From positions 184,920,939 to 184,984,938 of the forward strand of contig CM071601.1 in NCBI GenBank assembly GCA_036435485.1: a stretch of DNA of 64,000 nucleotides, written 5' to 3'. Shown here piece by piece: positions 23,632-35,700 of the stretch. The notes beneath the pieces were generated by a model that did not search any database, was not told the DNA's origin, and worked only from the letters and a program-made list of their open reading frames with translations. Every line of letters begins with the position of its first letter. Position 1 is the first letter of the stretch. Source of the stretch: Saposhnikovia divaricata. Taxonomy: Eukaryota; Streptophyta; Magnoliopsida; Apiales; Apiaceae. The translations under genes were made by a program, and so were the position numbers.

Positions 23632-24131
23632 TTCCTAGTGATATTTGATTTCACTGCATTGAAGCTAGAAATGTGTTTTGATTTACTTGAAAGTTAAAAC
23701 TTTCAGAAAAATTTTCTGCAGGAATTTTGTCTAAGGCAAAATTAGCTTATCAACGGATATCCTTTTATCCGTTGATAGTATAAACACATTACTAGATTTT
23801 CGCATGTCAACGGGTAACAGGCTATCCACGTCATCAACGGATAAATTGTATCTCAACCGTTCATTCTATATCCGTTGATATACATTTTTTTTAATCGTTG
23901 GTAACTGTGTATATCTAATCATGGTTGTACTTATTTTCTTTTCATTTATTATCTGACAGTTACTTTTGACCAATGGAGTAATTACTTTAAATTATTTCAT
24001 TTTTAATTCTTGAAAAATATAAAAGGCTGACTTGTACTCTCACGTCTCACTTTTATTCATTTTCAAGCATATCAAAAGTTAACTGCATATTCTTCTCTAA
24101 AACTCTCTGTAACCAAAGTTCAAACACTTCA
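23632..24131 (+). other. Spacer between pol and ORF3 with 9-mer motifs
   Basis: About 500 bp without an ORF. Within 23,748-23,880 lie four perfect and at least one variant TCAACGGAT/ATCCGTTGA motifs in alternating orientation. The following 250 bp may hold the leader for ORF3, but I cannot identify a promoter or splice acceptor. Confidence 0.6.
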
Positions 24132-27100
24132 ATGGCGCCCATTGTTAAGATGATGTCCTCCACTGGGTTTACCTATGAGAAGAACAATTTATCGGCCTTT
24201 GTTGACACAGTGAATGCTCCAGAAGCTTACCACACTTTGATGAGTTTCGTGAAGAAATGCAAACTGTCATATGCTATGACTGCCACCACTCCCTTAATCC
24301 ACGAGGTAATTGAAGAAATGTGGACATCTGCTGAGTACAATGGCACAGAGGGTACAATTGCTTTTTCTTTAAAGGGTAAAAACTATGTGGTTAATTCTGA
24401 TGTAATAACTGCTTGTTTAAAATTGCCTGAGAATAACTGTCTGAAAGTACCCACTGATGCTGAAATTGTTGCCATGCTTAATTCCATTAATTATGCCCTT
24501 AGTACTGAAAACTTAGGGAAAATTGTTAGGAAAGGAATGGTTAAAGAATGGAGCTATTTCTGTGATGCCTTCATTAAAACTTTTTCAGGCAAAATTAGTA
24601 ATTTTGATGCTGTTACCCTGTCCATGCTAACTATGATGTGTATGCTATTAAATGATAAATTCTATAATTTTGGCACATTAGTTATGTATGAGATAGCTAC
24701 AAAGTTGGGTAAAAAGGAAACTAGGAGCAAGAATATCTACTTTGCTAGATTTTTAATGCTCTTAGCACTGCATGTATCTGAGAATAAGCTATCCTTTGCT
24801 AACCCGGATAGCAAGTTTCAATGTTTTGTTCAGGAGAAGAGAGTCTTAAGTGACCTAATTCGAATGAACCTCAATGCAGGAGTACAATTGGTATATTTAC
24901 CAATTGTTCAGGTAACTATCTCTAACTCTGAAACTCCTATCTCCAACCCCCAAATTTCTTTGCCTTCTAGTGTCACAATGGAGTCTGTAGTTGTGACCAA
25001 ACAGGCTCCTACCAAAGTGACCAAATCCAGAGTTCCAAAACCACATTCTAAAAAGCAAACCTCAAGTGTCTCTCAAAAGACACCTGTTGTAAAATCTACC
25101 AAAACTCTTGAGGGGAGTGTGAAGGTGGTAGTGAGTGGTGAGGGACAGGGTGAACATCAAAGAAGCCCTAAGGATAAGGAAGGAGGGATGAGTGCAACCA
25201 CCATTTCAGTCTCTCAAAAGACTGCTAATGTAACTACAAGCCAAATTCTAGTTACACTCTCTCAACAGAGTGTGACTACTGTTTCAAGTTCCCCACAAGG
25301 AACACTGCACAAGAGGGTTAGAGACACATATAGCCCAATCTCAAAAACCTATGGAAGAAGAGTGAAATCTAAAACCACAGGGGAATCACAGGGTGCAGAC
25401 ACAGTACAGGAAACTGTACCTTCTCAAACTCAGTTTGATGTGGCTTCAATAAATGTGGAGTCACAGCCCCTTGATCTCAATCTTCAAATCGATACACATT
25501 ACAATCCACCATCACCAACTCCATCTCTGGATGTGGATATGATATCTACATCAATTCCTGATTCTCCATCTTTAAGATTCTTGGAGAAGCCCCACTCTGA
25601 AATTGGTGGTCATCATCTTTTAGATGATTTGTTGGACCATCAATCTTCCCTTCCAGAATTCTCAACACAGACTGTGGACTCGAACTTAAAATCAATCTCT
25701 ACAGATTCAGTGTTGGTTTTCTCTTCAACGGATAAAATTATTCCTTCCTCAACGGATATCCTTCATCCGTTGACAAGTGTTTCTCCATCAACCGATGCGC
25801 CTCTATCTAGCCATCCGTTGACATCTATAACTACTCCATCAACGGATATTCCTTATCCGTTGATAACTCACTCTACCACTGCTATATCTGACATTCCTGT
25901 GTCAAGTGTGGAGGAGTTCTCAGTAGTTGAAACAATTTTAGGATTGAGGGAAGGGAGTGAGAGGCTGCCTTGTGAGCAGGCAAAAGGAGAGGTAAATAAT
26001 GAGAGGCTGGCCATTTCTTCCGGTCAGGCAAAAGGAGAGTTTGAGAGTTCCACCTTAGTAGGTGAAGGTGAGGGTGTGAGAGGTGTGAGCCAAGGGGAGC
26101 CCTTGATGCAAGAAAAGAGAGATGAGGGGAGAGAAGGGACTACAGGAGAAATAAGGATGGAAGAAGCAGCCATTGCTAGTGAGTCAATGGAGGTTGAGGA
26201 TGCAGCCAAGGAAATGGAATATCAAAGAGAATATCAGTCCATGGTTGACTCCATCTCTTTGGATGTTGAAACCTTTACTCACCCTGTTCCTGCCTATCAA
26301 ATTCTGGCACAACAGGGCAATGTGGAAGCAGAGGAGGCAATGCACCTAGTGCACACCTCATAGTCTCTACTTAGAGCTAAGGAATCTATAGAAGCTCTGC
26401 CAACCACTGCTGAGAGTGAAGAATTTGAAGATTCTGAAGATGAAGACAGCCAGAGCCCTGAAGATGAAGGTGGTAGCAGTATTCATGATTTTGCATTTGC
26501 TCACAACTACACCTATCATCAACTTGATATGGAAATCATAAGGCAATATAAATCTGCCCTGGCTGAGCACCCAGAAGCAGATCCACAGAGAAAGGTTGTT
26601 CTTCAACAGGCAATTGACTCCCTTAAGTTACAAAAGATGCAAATGGTGATTCAGAGATCCAACTTAGAGGAGGTCAAACAAGAAATCAAGGATGTGAAGA
26701 TCTCTGTGGATTCCAAGCTAGAGCAACTAGCTCCTACAGCCACTCAGAGGGTGTTGCAACAAAGGTTCATCAAAGAAGACAACCTGGCTAAGTCTGTGCA
26801 ACTCCTCACCTCAAGAGTGGAAAAGATGGAATCCCAGATGGAGCAATTTCTTCAACATCAGAAACTGCAAACCCAACTGCTAGAAAATTTAGTTGCAGCC
26901 CCAACTTCTAGTCAAACCCTTGATGCTAACAAAAAGGGGGAGAAAGTGGAAGAGGCTGTGGCAACTACAAGTCAAATCCTAATTTCTGAAAGGAGGGAAG
27001 CAGCAAGTGAGGGGGAGCAGCAGCCTACCATAGTGGTCAATCCACAGGACTTCATTGTCGCAGCTTCCCCCAGCAAATCCAAACATGTACAAGTAGCTCT

Positions 27101-28661
27101 ATCTGAAGAGTTTGATTTTTCAAACTTGACAGAAGAGGAAAAGCTAGCCAAAATTAAAGCTCTACAAAAGATGAAAGAGGAAAACTATGAAAGGATAATG
27201 AGGACAGAAAGATTGATCAATCAATCTATTGCATCAACTCTGTTCTCTAGCCAAACCTCAGCTCCAACAATATCTACCACAATTCTGAAGGTGCTCACTC
27301 CAGCAATTGTGGCTCCTACATTCTATGATGCTGAGCCTTCTCATGTTAAAGAATTTGAACCCTACATCAAAACAAGACCCTACTCACCACCAAAAGCAAA
27401 TGGGAAGAACAAGCTACAACTGGACTTTCCATTTCCCAAGGATGATGAAGAGAAGCTGATGGGTAAGCAAATTAAGGAATTCAAGGAGAAGGCTAACAGT
27501 TGTGTAAGAGAATGGATGGCTGTAATCATAAGGAATGGAAAAGTTCTAAACATATCCAACAGCCATCCTAGATTTGTTGAAGCCAAGAGAGAAGAGACTT
27601 CAAGGCTGCTAAGAGAATCTCAACCAAGCACTGAATATCAATATGAAAACTCAGATGAGAAACAAGCAAGGCTGGCTCAAGAGTTAATGGACGAGGTAGA
27701 GGATGAATTGAGGGAACCTGAGGAAGTTCCCAAATTCAAAAAGAAAGGGAAATCAGTCCCCAAATCCAAATCTAAGAGAATAAAATCAAAGGCAAGGAGG
27801 CCTGTCTCTCCAGAAATTGAAAACAAGGAGACAGTTGGCTCACCACAACCTACTTCTGTAAAAGTATTCAACCCTGCTTTGAATTTCCATGGTGATCCCA
27901 TAGTACCTAAAGAGGAACCAATGAATCTTGACTCCATTGAGGTTCCTTCATTCTTGCTAAAGCCTCAACAGAAGCCTATACAGAAGAAAAGGAAACCAAG
28001 GAAGCAACCTTCAAAGGAACCAATTCAAGTTGCTAGGGTACTTGCAATTGTCAGGCAGCCAATCTTGGAAAACAAGGATGATTTTATCTATCAGGCAGAT
28101 ATTGAAAAATACTCTGGCATGAATATTTATCTTGATGAATTGTCAGAAGTAAGAGGAATTGACAAATATAATCATTTGCCTGAAAGATTGGTCTTTGTAT
28201 ACAAGGGAGGAATGGAAAGGACATGGCCACTACAAAGGGTTCTTGGAGAAAATTATCATACCTTAACCAAAGTGTTCTCTGCAATCAAGAGATACACAGG
28301 GTTCTCCAAGATAGCAAAAGGGGAGATACTGGACAGAATAGAACAAATAAGGAGGGAATGGAACTCACCATCAAGTCTACCAAGGAAAATGAAGATCCCA
28401 TACAATGGACAGAAAATCCACCTTCAACCCTTCTGGATGATGGAGTTCAGGGATGAAGATGGTAACAGGAGATTCTTCAGGTTAGAAGACCAACTACCAA
28501 AGGCTAGTTCTCAATACCTGAGATGGTTACAACAAAAGCTAAATCCAAAGGTAGATGAAGAAGATGCCTTCTATAGGCAACTCCAAATACAGATTGAGTC
28601 CAACTCTGCCAAAGAAGGAAAATCAAGGGTGATGCCAACAAGAGAAAAGAAACAGTCTTAA
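24132..28661 (+). pseudogene. ORF3 in the env-like position, about 1,500 codons, one in-frame stop
   Basis: Starts MAPIVKMMSSTGFTYEKNNL. A TAG at 26,361-26,363 ends the first 743 residues, and the same frame stays open to 28,661. The N-terminal 270 residues look globular. Residues of about 280-560 are Ser/Thr/Pro-rich and include a segment coded by 9-mer motifs (STD and HPLT repeats, about 25,725-25,865). The part after the stop begins very acidic (EEFEDSEDEDSQSPEDEG), then has long coiled-coil heptads, a basic cluster (KKKGKSVPKSKSKRIKSK) and a conserved-looking C-terminal block (GGMERTWPLQRVLGENYHTL, FSKIAKGEILDRIEQIRREW). I see no signal peptide or membrane segment, so 'envelope' is not supported by sequence. 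SIRE-type elements carry a long extra ORF here; its function is unknown to me. Confidence 0.8.
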
Positions 28662-28820
28662 TCTACTCAGTCTAGAGGAGCACTTCTCTGTAAATTTCTC
28701 AAACTTTCAGTTTCTTAATTTTTGTAGCTTAATACAATTTATGCATTGTTCTTTATATATCTTTAGGAATGTTTTGTTATCATCAAGGTCCTGAATTTAT
28801 GCTTTATTGCCATCAAGTAT

Positions 28821-28834
28821 AAATTGGGGGAGAT
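28821..28834 (+). promoter_or_regulatory. Polypurine tract of the copia element
   Basis: AAATTGGGGGAGAT lies directly before the 3' LTR, where plus-strand DNA priming takes place. The same tract precedes the middle LTR, ending at 16,783. Confidence 0.9.
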
Positions 28835-29847
28835 TGTTAGGAATATGTTGTACTTGATGATAACTTCACAATCAATCAAATTGTTTAAGGTTTTGTAGCT
28901 GTCAACGGATGAGGATTTATAACTCTATCCGTTGACAGGTAGCTCATCAACGGATGAGGTTTTGTAGCATACTGCAGTATCTCTATGTTATCAGTTGATA
29001 GTGTTTTTATCCACAGTCATGTTGACCATCAACGGATAGGCAGAATAGGGTAGCCAATTGGAAATAAGCTATGCTATGTAATTCTGTCTAAGTGAAAGTG
29101 TATCAACAGATAAAGACAAAACTCTATCAACGGATGCAACTCAAAACCACTCTATCAACGGATACAACTCAAGTCTCAATATCAACGGATATCGCTCAAT
29201 ACATCATCAACGGATGTCAGGGTACAACATCAACGGATAATCATTGACACTGTCTTCTATGATTAGCTGGGGATTAGCAGTTGATAAGGACATGTTTGAC
29301 TGACAGATCACATGGGTTGATAGTAGATACAAAAAGCAGTATGGCAGCCATACTTTGGAAACACAGAAGAAAGAAGCATTCCATTTACACTATGAATACA
29401 AGAAAGGTGCAGGAGACATGTCTGAACACAAGGACAACCTTTCGGCTACATGTGTATTTGGAGTGTAGTAGCAAGTCAACTAGAATTAGATTAATATTAT
29501 CATATTCCAGTAGTACTTGTAAAACTTGGGATTTATAACCAAGTGTAGCAACTCTTTGTAGGTTAAGAAAACAGATACATTTTGCTTAGGGTTTTATTGA
29601 ATATTCTTAGAGAGCAAAGAGTTGTAAAAACAGAAGCTGTGTACTTTTGTATCACAAAGTTTTCTTCAAATAAAAGCTTCAGGTGGTGCATTTAACCACC
29701 TGATTTTTATGTGTTTGTGCATTTATCTTTTACAAGCAATTATCTAAGTATAGATTTCTGGAGTTCTTATCAGAAATTTATAAATATCAAGAATTGTATT
29801 CAACCCCCCCTTCTACAATTATACAAGTGTGTATTCTGGGAATAACA
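28835..29847 (+). repeat. 3' LTR of the copia element (1,013 bp)
   Basis: Same ends (TG ... CA) and length as the LTR at 16,784-17,796. I count about six substitutions between them, near 29,117, 29,146, 29,166, 29,194, 29,369 and 29,837. Nine perfect copies of the 9-mer motif are kept, as is the AATAAA plus stem-loop (29,669-29,703). Confidence 0.95.
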
Positions 29848-29852
29848 AACAG
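29848..29852. repeat. Right target-site duplication (AACAG) of the copia tandem
   Basis: Follows the CA end of the 3' LTR and matches 15,413-15,417. Together they show that the whole 14.4 kb tandem sits in one target site. Confidence 0.9.
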
Positions 29853-30560
29853 GATCTGCACTTTGCAATAAGCACAATCGGTATTCCACATATGTGCCAT
29901 TGCCAAGCGTCTGCCATCTACTTGACTCTTATGGCAAATACTACTTTCAACAGTTTTATTGCAGAGTGAATCCCACAACTCATCTCCAAGGGGATGACCT
30001 TCCAGTTGATACATTGGTTTTTTGTTTCTTGCATTCGGACAGAACTTGTAAATCGGCAAGAGATGATCCTTCTCAAACAGAAAACAGTACATTTCTTCTA
30101 GATACTTTATAAGTTCTAGTATCCTAGATCTCAAATCATACATCTCTTGAACACTCTCATCTATATGAAAAGTTCTATTAATTGCTTTAAAAAAGATGAA
30201 GCAAAAGGAAGAAGGAAAATGATTACCTGATAGAAAGGATAGTACATGAAGATGATGTGCCACATCCTGTTTCAAAAATAAGCATCGAATGGAGTTGTAA
30301 TACAAAGCTTGATCAACATTATGTCTTACAGCAAAAGTGATAAAACCATGAAATTGATCCCGAGTAACCTCTGTATGATAGTTATGGAATTGGTACAATG
30401 AATCCCAGTCAAGCCTTTCAAGAACATCTCTAATTCTAGGAAATGTTTGCTTAGTCACCCATGCCATAAGACACTTAACAAAACTGTTGAAGTCTCCTAC
30501 ATCTATTATGATGAATGAAAACAGCAAAGCAAGAGTATCTGAACGTAGATTCTGAATCAT
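29848..30560 (-). pseudogene. F-box-type (At2g35280-like) gene, cut near its 3' end by the retrotransposon
   Basis: From ATG 30,560 the frame reads LRSDTLALLFSFIIIDVGDF followed by NSFVKCLMAW, which fits the L-P-x-D-x-L pattern of F-box domains (substrate adaptors of SCF ubiquitin ligases). Next come alpha-helical segments around GFITFAVRHNVDQALYYN, which recall the Sel1-like region of plant At2g35280-type proteins, and a C-terminal Cys-containing part (CPNARNKKPMY, CAYCKVQI). A possible small intron (about 30,230-30,180, GT to AG) is also open in frame, so its use is uncertain. The copia 3' LTR starts 236 codons in; translation would continue through LTR antisense sequence to a stop at 29,787, replacing the original last residues (15,379-15,417) with about 20 unrelated ones. 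The gene may be inactivated or may still work with an altered tail. Confidence 0.6.
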
Positions 30561-30574
30561 TTTGTTTATAGATT

Positions 30575-31560
30575 AAGAAGATTGATAGTTGTAAATTTTT
30601 TATAGAAAAGAAAACCGAAAGAACAAAGGACTGTAATTTCTGTCTTGGAGAATGCGAGAAGATGGAGTAAATGTATGTATTTTGTTGTGCTGCACAGCTC
30701 GCATGCAAAGTGAGTAAGGCTTGACTGTTGATCTTCTTACACCTTTTTAATCCTTTTAATTTCATGTAATCATGTAGCCTATACTATTAGATACCGTATA
30801 TAGATCTTTAACTTGCAATTCTAAACTTAATCATGACTTGGTTAATCTTCTATTTAAATAAATTAGATTTAGTATATTGTGTGCAATGAAATATACTCTA
30901 TTTTTCATAGTATTAGTAATACTATAATACAAAAATATAAATAATAAGAATACTAAAATAATATTTTCTAAGATTTTATATCTCACAGAGCCATAAGTAA
31001 ATATAACGATGGGCAAATAGCATTTTTGTTCATAACTGTATTATACTTTTTATGTTGTTACATTAATATAATTCTTATTTTACAATTGAAAATTAAAACA
31101 AATCTTAATATTGTTTATTTGTTTTCTAAGATTTTTTAAGATTAATTATTAATAATGCTCATTAATATTGTTTATTTTTCAGTTGCAATTTTTATTCTAA
31201 AAAGCAGTGATTAGTTGAGATTAATTGCCGATTAATCATTGTTCGGTGCCTCTTTGAATCAAGATTAATCGGGAGTAGTCGGGATTAGTCACAATTAATA
31301 GCCGATTAATTGCTGTTAGATGCCTCTACAGATTAAGTCTGATTTCCACGTTTTATAAAACTGGTTCTGATCATGAGTGTTTGAAATCATTGTATTAAAT
31401 TTATATTATTATATTATAATAAGATTAAAAAAAACAATAAAAGTTATTTCTTACGTCGAAGTAAACAGTGAATCTGATTTTATTAATTTATATTTAATAT
31501 CTTGGATGCAATAACTAAGAGAAGTTTCATATTGGACAATAATGTTATACACTAATATCT
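30575..31560. other. Upstream region of the F-box-type gene; AT-rich, no gene
   Basis: No coding signal is seen. Around 31,215-31,330 a short motif 'agattaatcg/gccgattaat' recurs several times. The minus-strand promoter of the F-box-type gene should lie at 30,575-30,800. Confidence 0.4.
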
Positions 31561-31568
31561 TCGATACA

Positions 31569-31813
31569 ATAATTAATTGAAAATAATTCATAAGCAGTAT
31601 GTAAAATCAGATTTTTGTATCAATGTACCTCAAATAGAATTCGTATACATGTACATGATAAAAATTGGATATTTAGGAATGAAATAATACCTGGAAGGCA
31701 CTTTCCAAAACTATTCTTATTCTTTATATCATCATACAACTGGTCCAATTTTAGCTTGAACACGCGAGCAATTATATCGGAACAGTCCTCGGGACTGCAA
31801 TGAGGAAGGAGTG
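31569..31813 (-). pseudogene. Orphan exon of a Helitron Rep/helicase gene
   Basis: Reads SPEDCSDIIARVFKLKLDQL and YDDIKNKNSFGKCLPG, followed by a GT donor. It matches the Rep/helicase exon at 40,545-40,787 at about 85% by eye, in the same orientation and including the flanking intron. The neighbouring Rep exons are absent, so it is a detached fragment. Weakly similar sequences at about 31,441-31,545 and 31,838-31,952 flank it, both containing 'ttcatattgg.caataat'. Confidence 0.8.
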
Positions 31814-31919
31814 AAAGTAAACAATAAAAGAATAAAAGTAATTTTTTACGTGAAAGTAAACAACATATATATGCGTTACTTAATTCCATAATTAGAAAGA
31901 ATATCTTCAATGACATAAC

Positions 31920-32710
31920 GAAAAAATCGCTTCATATTGGCCAATAATACTTGTGTCGTCTCCATCAATACATATATACTTCAATTTATGCAATATTAAA
32001 AAAAACACATTATATCAATACATATATACTTCATATTACATTCATAGAGACAAAACACAATATATCATTATAGAATTAGATTTAATACATTTTTAAAAAA
32101 AATCCAATCATATTTACGTATTAACGGAATCCTCATCACACAGGTTCTAATGTAGTGAGCATAAATTATGAACAATTTAATAAAGAATCTGATTTAAACA
32201 ATATTGGTTAGCATTATATGTATAACATTTTTTTCATCATTTTTATTTGTTTCAAATTAAAAAATTAATATTTTCGTTATTTCTAATTTTTGGTTTTACA
32301 ATAAAGTAAAGAATATTTTGATTGGAATCGGATATATTAGTATAAATATAGGTTCGTGAATATAAATAAAAAAAATATAAACGCTAAGTTTTTTTGAATT
32401 TTTCTTGTCAAATGGTAAGTTTTTTTGAAATCCAATTAACCGTAATTTGTATAGCATATGCGTAATATTTTGACGCGTTTTGCATAGCCAAATAATTGCT
32501 AAAAGGTAGACTCACCCACTACAACTAATATCTTTAAATAAAATAATATACATTTACACATAAATTAATGACTAATGTTTGACATTGATAAGAATTCATG
32601 TCATGGGTCCCTAATTTATAGGGAATTAATAAAAACCATAACCACCATGTAATTTGATATATACAACTACTGTAACTAAGAAGTAAATAGGAAAGACCAA
32701 ATCAATATTT
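31920..32710. other. AT-rich intergenic sequence
   Basis: No gene or clear repeat is seen. It should contain the promoter of the B3 gene that starts near 32,714. Confidence 0.4.
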
Positions 32711-32713
32711 TGC

Positions 32714-35700
32714 ATGATGAGTTCTCCGTTGCAATACAGAAGCAGTGCTAATCATAAGAACACGATCGTATCTTCAGGAATCGAGGTAAACAATTCCTTA
32801 TGATTATATTATTTTCCCAATAGTGATGATGAGCATACTATCTTTTTGTTACTACGATTTAGATGAACTGTACATTGGTGTATATAAGGTCGCATTAATC
32901 AATTTATTGGGTGAATCATTCTTTATGAGTTTCTATGTGTTGATGTAAACCATCGTTATGTGTAATAGATTGCAGAAATCAATTATATTATTTACCTTAC
33001 TGGTACATGTTCTTATGATGTAGATGTGATATTCAATCTACATGTTCTTATGATGTAGATGTGATATTCAATCTATAAGCAGTTATCCATAGATGTGCTA
33101 TTACTGTTAAGGTTATTTAGTGTATTCTTCATAATTGTAAACCCTATAAGGAATCATCTTAACTGCTTTATCCTATACTATTATTCAAGCATATATGCTA
33201 ATTTATATTAGCATTGATCATAAGATAAAAACTTACATCTTGCTTTTGAACACAGGAAGGAATGTTCACAACACAGGAACGATCTCATATTCAAAATCTT
33301 GGTACCAAGGATTTCTGTTGATAACAATTATAGCCTCATATGTCATAGGTGTTTTCTGATTTAAGTTTTTTTGTTAAATAGGAGATAAAAAAATATTGTC
33401 AAGTTTCCTTTCTGCCAACAATGAGGAAAAAACTTTTGGATAATTTGTAAGTGACTTTACCAATGTTAACACATATATTCACAAATTCAATTTGTATAAC
33501 TTATTCAGAATCAATATTTTACACATATCAAAATTTAATATTTTTGCAGAGGATACCTAAATCGTCCCATGAGACCTTTGGAAATCATCTTCCTTCAAAC
33601 TTAATTGTACATTGCAATTCTTTGGTATGGGAAGGAAAATATGATGCAAGAACCAAAAGAATATATGATATGAAAAGATTCATGAAGTTCTATGGCGTTA
33701 AAATTTATTATCTACTTCAATTCGACTACTATGGAGAATCTGTGTTTGTTATTAAAATATTTAAGGACACAGCAATTGAGTGCACTTATCCAACAGAGAA
33801 GGTGGAAGTATTGTTTCAGAATGCAGAGTCACAGAGTTGGGAAAAAAATCAATACATCCTTGATTCTTCTTCTTTGGAATATGAGAAAGTATGTGCACTA
33901 TGGCTATTTAATGCATATCACAACTATGCCGAATATGTTCAGATTCAAATTAAGAATTTGGATATTGATCTTGAAATGATTAATATGGTAAGCAACTTTT
34001 TCCTCTCAAACAATAAGTGCACTATATGAACATGAATGTACTCTATTCTTACAATCTGTATACCTTTGATATTTTTTAAAACAGAGTATGGATTCTGGTT
34101 TGGAGAAACTTTACAGTAATTGGGAAGATGGGAATAAAGTAATCTTGAGATTCATTGATAGAGGCTGGGTGATTTGTATAGAGCAGAAAGATGGAAAATG
34201 CACTTTTCGAAATGGATGGAAGACTTTCGCAGAGGAAACAGGGTTGCAGAATGGTGATACTCTGGTTTTTTTTAAAACATCTGCTCTGGAAGAAAACACA
34301 ATCAATGTGTGTATATTTAAATCCGAGGACAATAATTTTGATCATCGGAAAGGTATTACATTGAGCTAACATATTTTCAATCAAATCCATCAAGGTGTGA
34401 ATATTTTGTAATTAATTTGGGTATGAACATTTTAATAGAAAATGAAGATTCGAATAGGTCCTTTTTTAAAGTAATTTCTGAGCCTTGTTTGCATGAAGGA
34501 ATGCTGGTATGTAACATTGTAACTTCCTATATTTACAATTTCACATATGTACTGTAAAGTTATATAAAATACATCTACCAGCATGCAATATAAGAAATGA
34601 AATTGTTCTTCAGGTTGTTCCCAGATGTGTTAAGAGGAATTACGGGAAGTTATTGAGTTGTATAAACCAAGTCGTAGTTGGCGGTTCAAAGATATTTTTC
34701 TTCTACAGTATTATTGGAGGTTATATGGCCAATGTAGGGAAGATTTTTGAGCTATTTAACGTAAGATCAAGAGAAACTATCATATTTACAATATCCAATA
34801 ATAGCTTGTATGGACGTGTTTACCAAGAAGATGGTAAAGAGATAGATTACTCTAAACGTCGTTATCAGTATTCGAATAATGCAAGTAGTTCTTGGATATG
34901 GGCTATTGATTGGAGTCTCGGAAAAGGTAACTGTATTGGCTAAAATGAATAATTTTACAATATGTGTATTTATACATGATTTTTGTTACATTTTAATTGC
35001 AGAAGCACATGAGGAGAAATTACCTGTTATTGCACATGAAAGAGTATGTTTATTAATTTGTCTATTGCAATAAATTATACTGGATAAATACTGGTAACAA
35101 TATATAATGTCTTATGCATTGTTACCAATTTGATTGCTTTGTCTTTCTCAATAAATACAGATGCATGTGGATGCTGTAGTTTATCCACAATTTATCATTG
35201 TGGTCAAGCCAAATTTTTATGATACCTTAAGAATCGTAAGTCAGATCAAAAATTTGTTCAATTATCTAAAGTTTCCATATTACACATCTTATGGAATCTA
35301 TTCAATAACAACATATTTCTTTCTATGGTTCACAGCTGAGAAGTTTGACTTTGACTATGGACATGAGATACCGTGTAATGTAAAATTACAGTTTCCAACG
35401 GGGAGTGAAAAACATGTTATATACAATGAGAAAGAAAAATGTTTTATAGAAACGATTTCATTCATGAAGGAAGTTATAAGATTGTCAGCTACCCTCATTG
35501 TAATGAATTACAAGGGTAAAGGTGTATTCTCAATAAATTTACTAAATGATGATGGATCGGAAGTGGAATACATTCCATATCGACCAACTGCAACAGCACC
35601 ACTGAAAATTAAGGGTAATGATGTATATTTTTTCAAATGGTTATATCAAATGCCATTAATACTATGCTCTAATCCTTTACAATACTAAATATGATGTAAG

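Larger units (their letters stand above)
15418..29847 (+). mobile_element. SIRE-like Ty1/copia retrotransposon tandem (one full unit plus a collapsed unit)
   Basis: From left to right: 162 bp of LTR 5' end (15,418-15,579), a 3 bp filler, the 3' part of ORF3 and its polypurine tract (15,583-16,783), a full LTR (16,784-17,796), primer site, gag, pol, ORF3, polypurine tract and a full LTR (28,835-29,847). All of it lies between two copies of AACAG. The full unit is about 13.06 kb, the size range of SIRE/Maximus elements. The copia order PR-INT-RT-RNase H and a long third ORF after pol support that lineage. The two full LTRs differ at about six of 1,013 positions by eye, so the event is young. 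In-frame stops in pol and ORF3 make this copy non-autonomous. Confidence 0.93.

Noticed and set aside
24132..26363. ORF3 first part as a cellular gene or true envelope protein
   Set aside because: It lies between pol and the 3' LTR of a complete element, and I see no signal peptide or membrane segment.
15418..29847. CRISPR-like array, because of the many repeated short words
   Set aside because: Repeat length is 9 bp, spacing irregular, both orientations occur, and copies lie in LTRs and ORFs of a plant retrotransposon.
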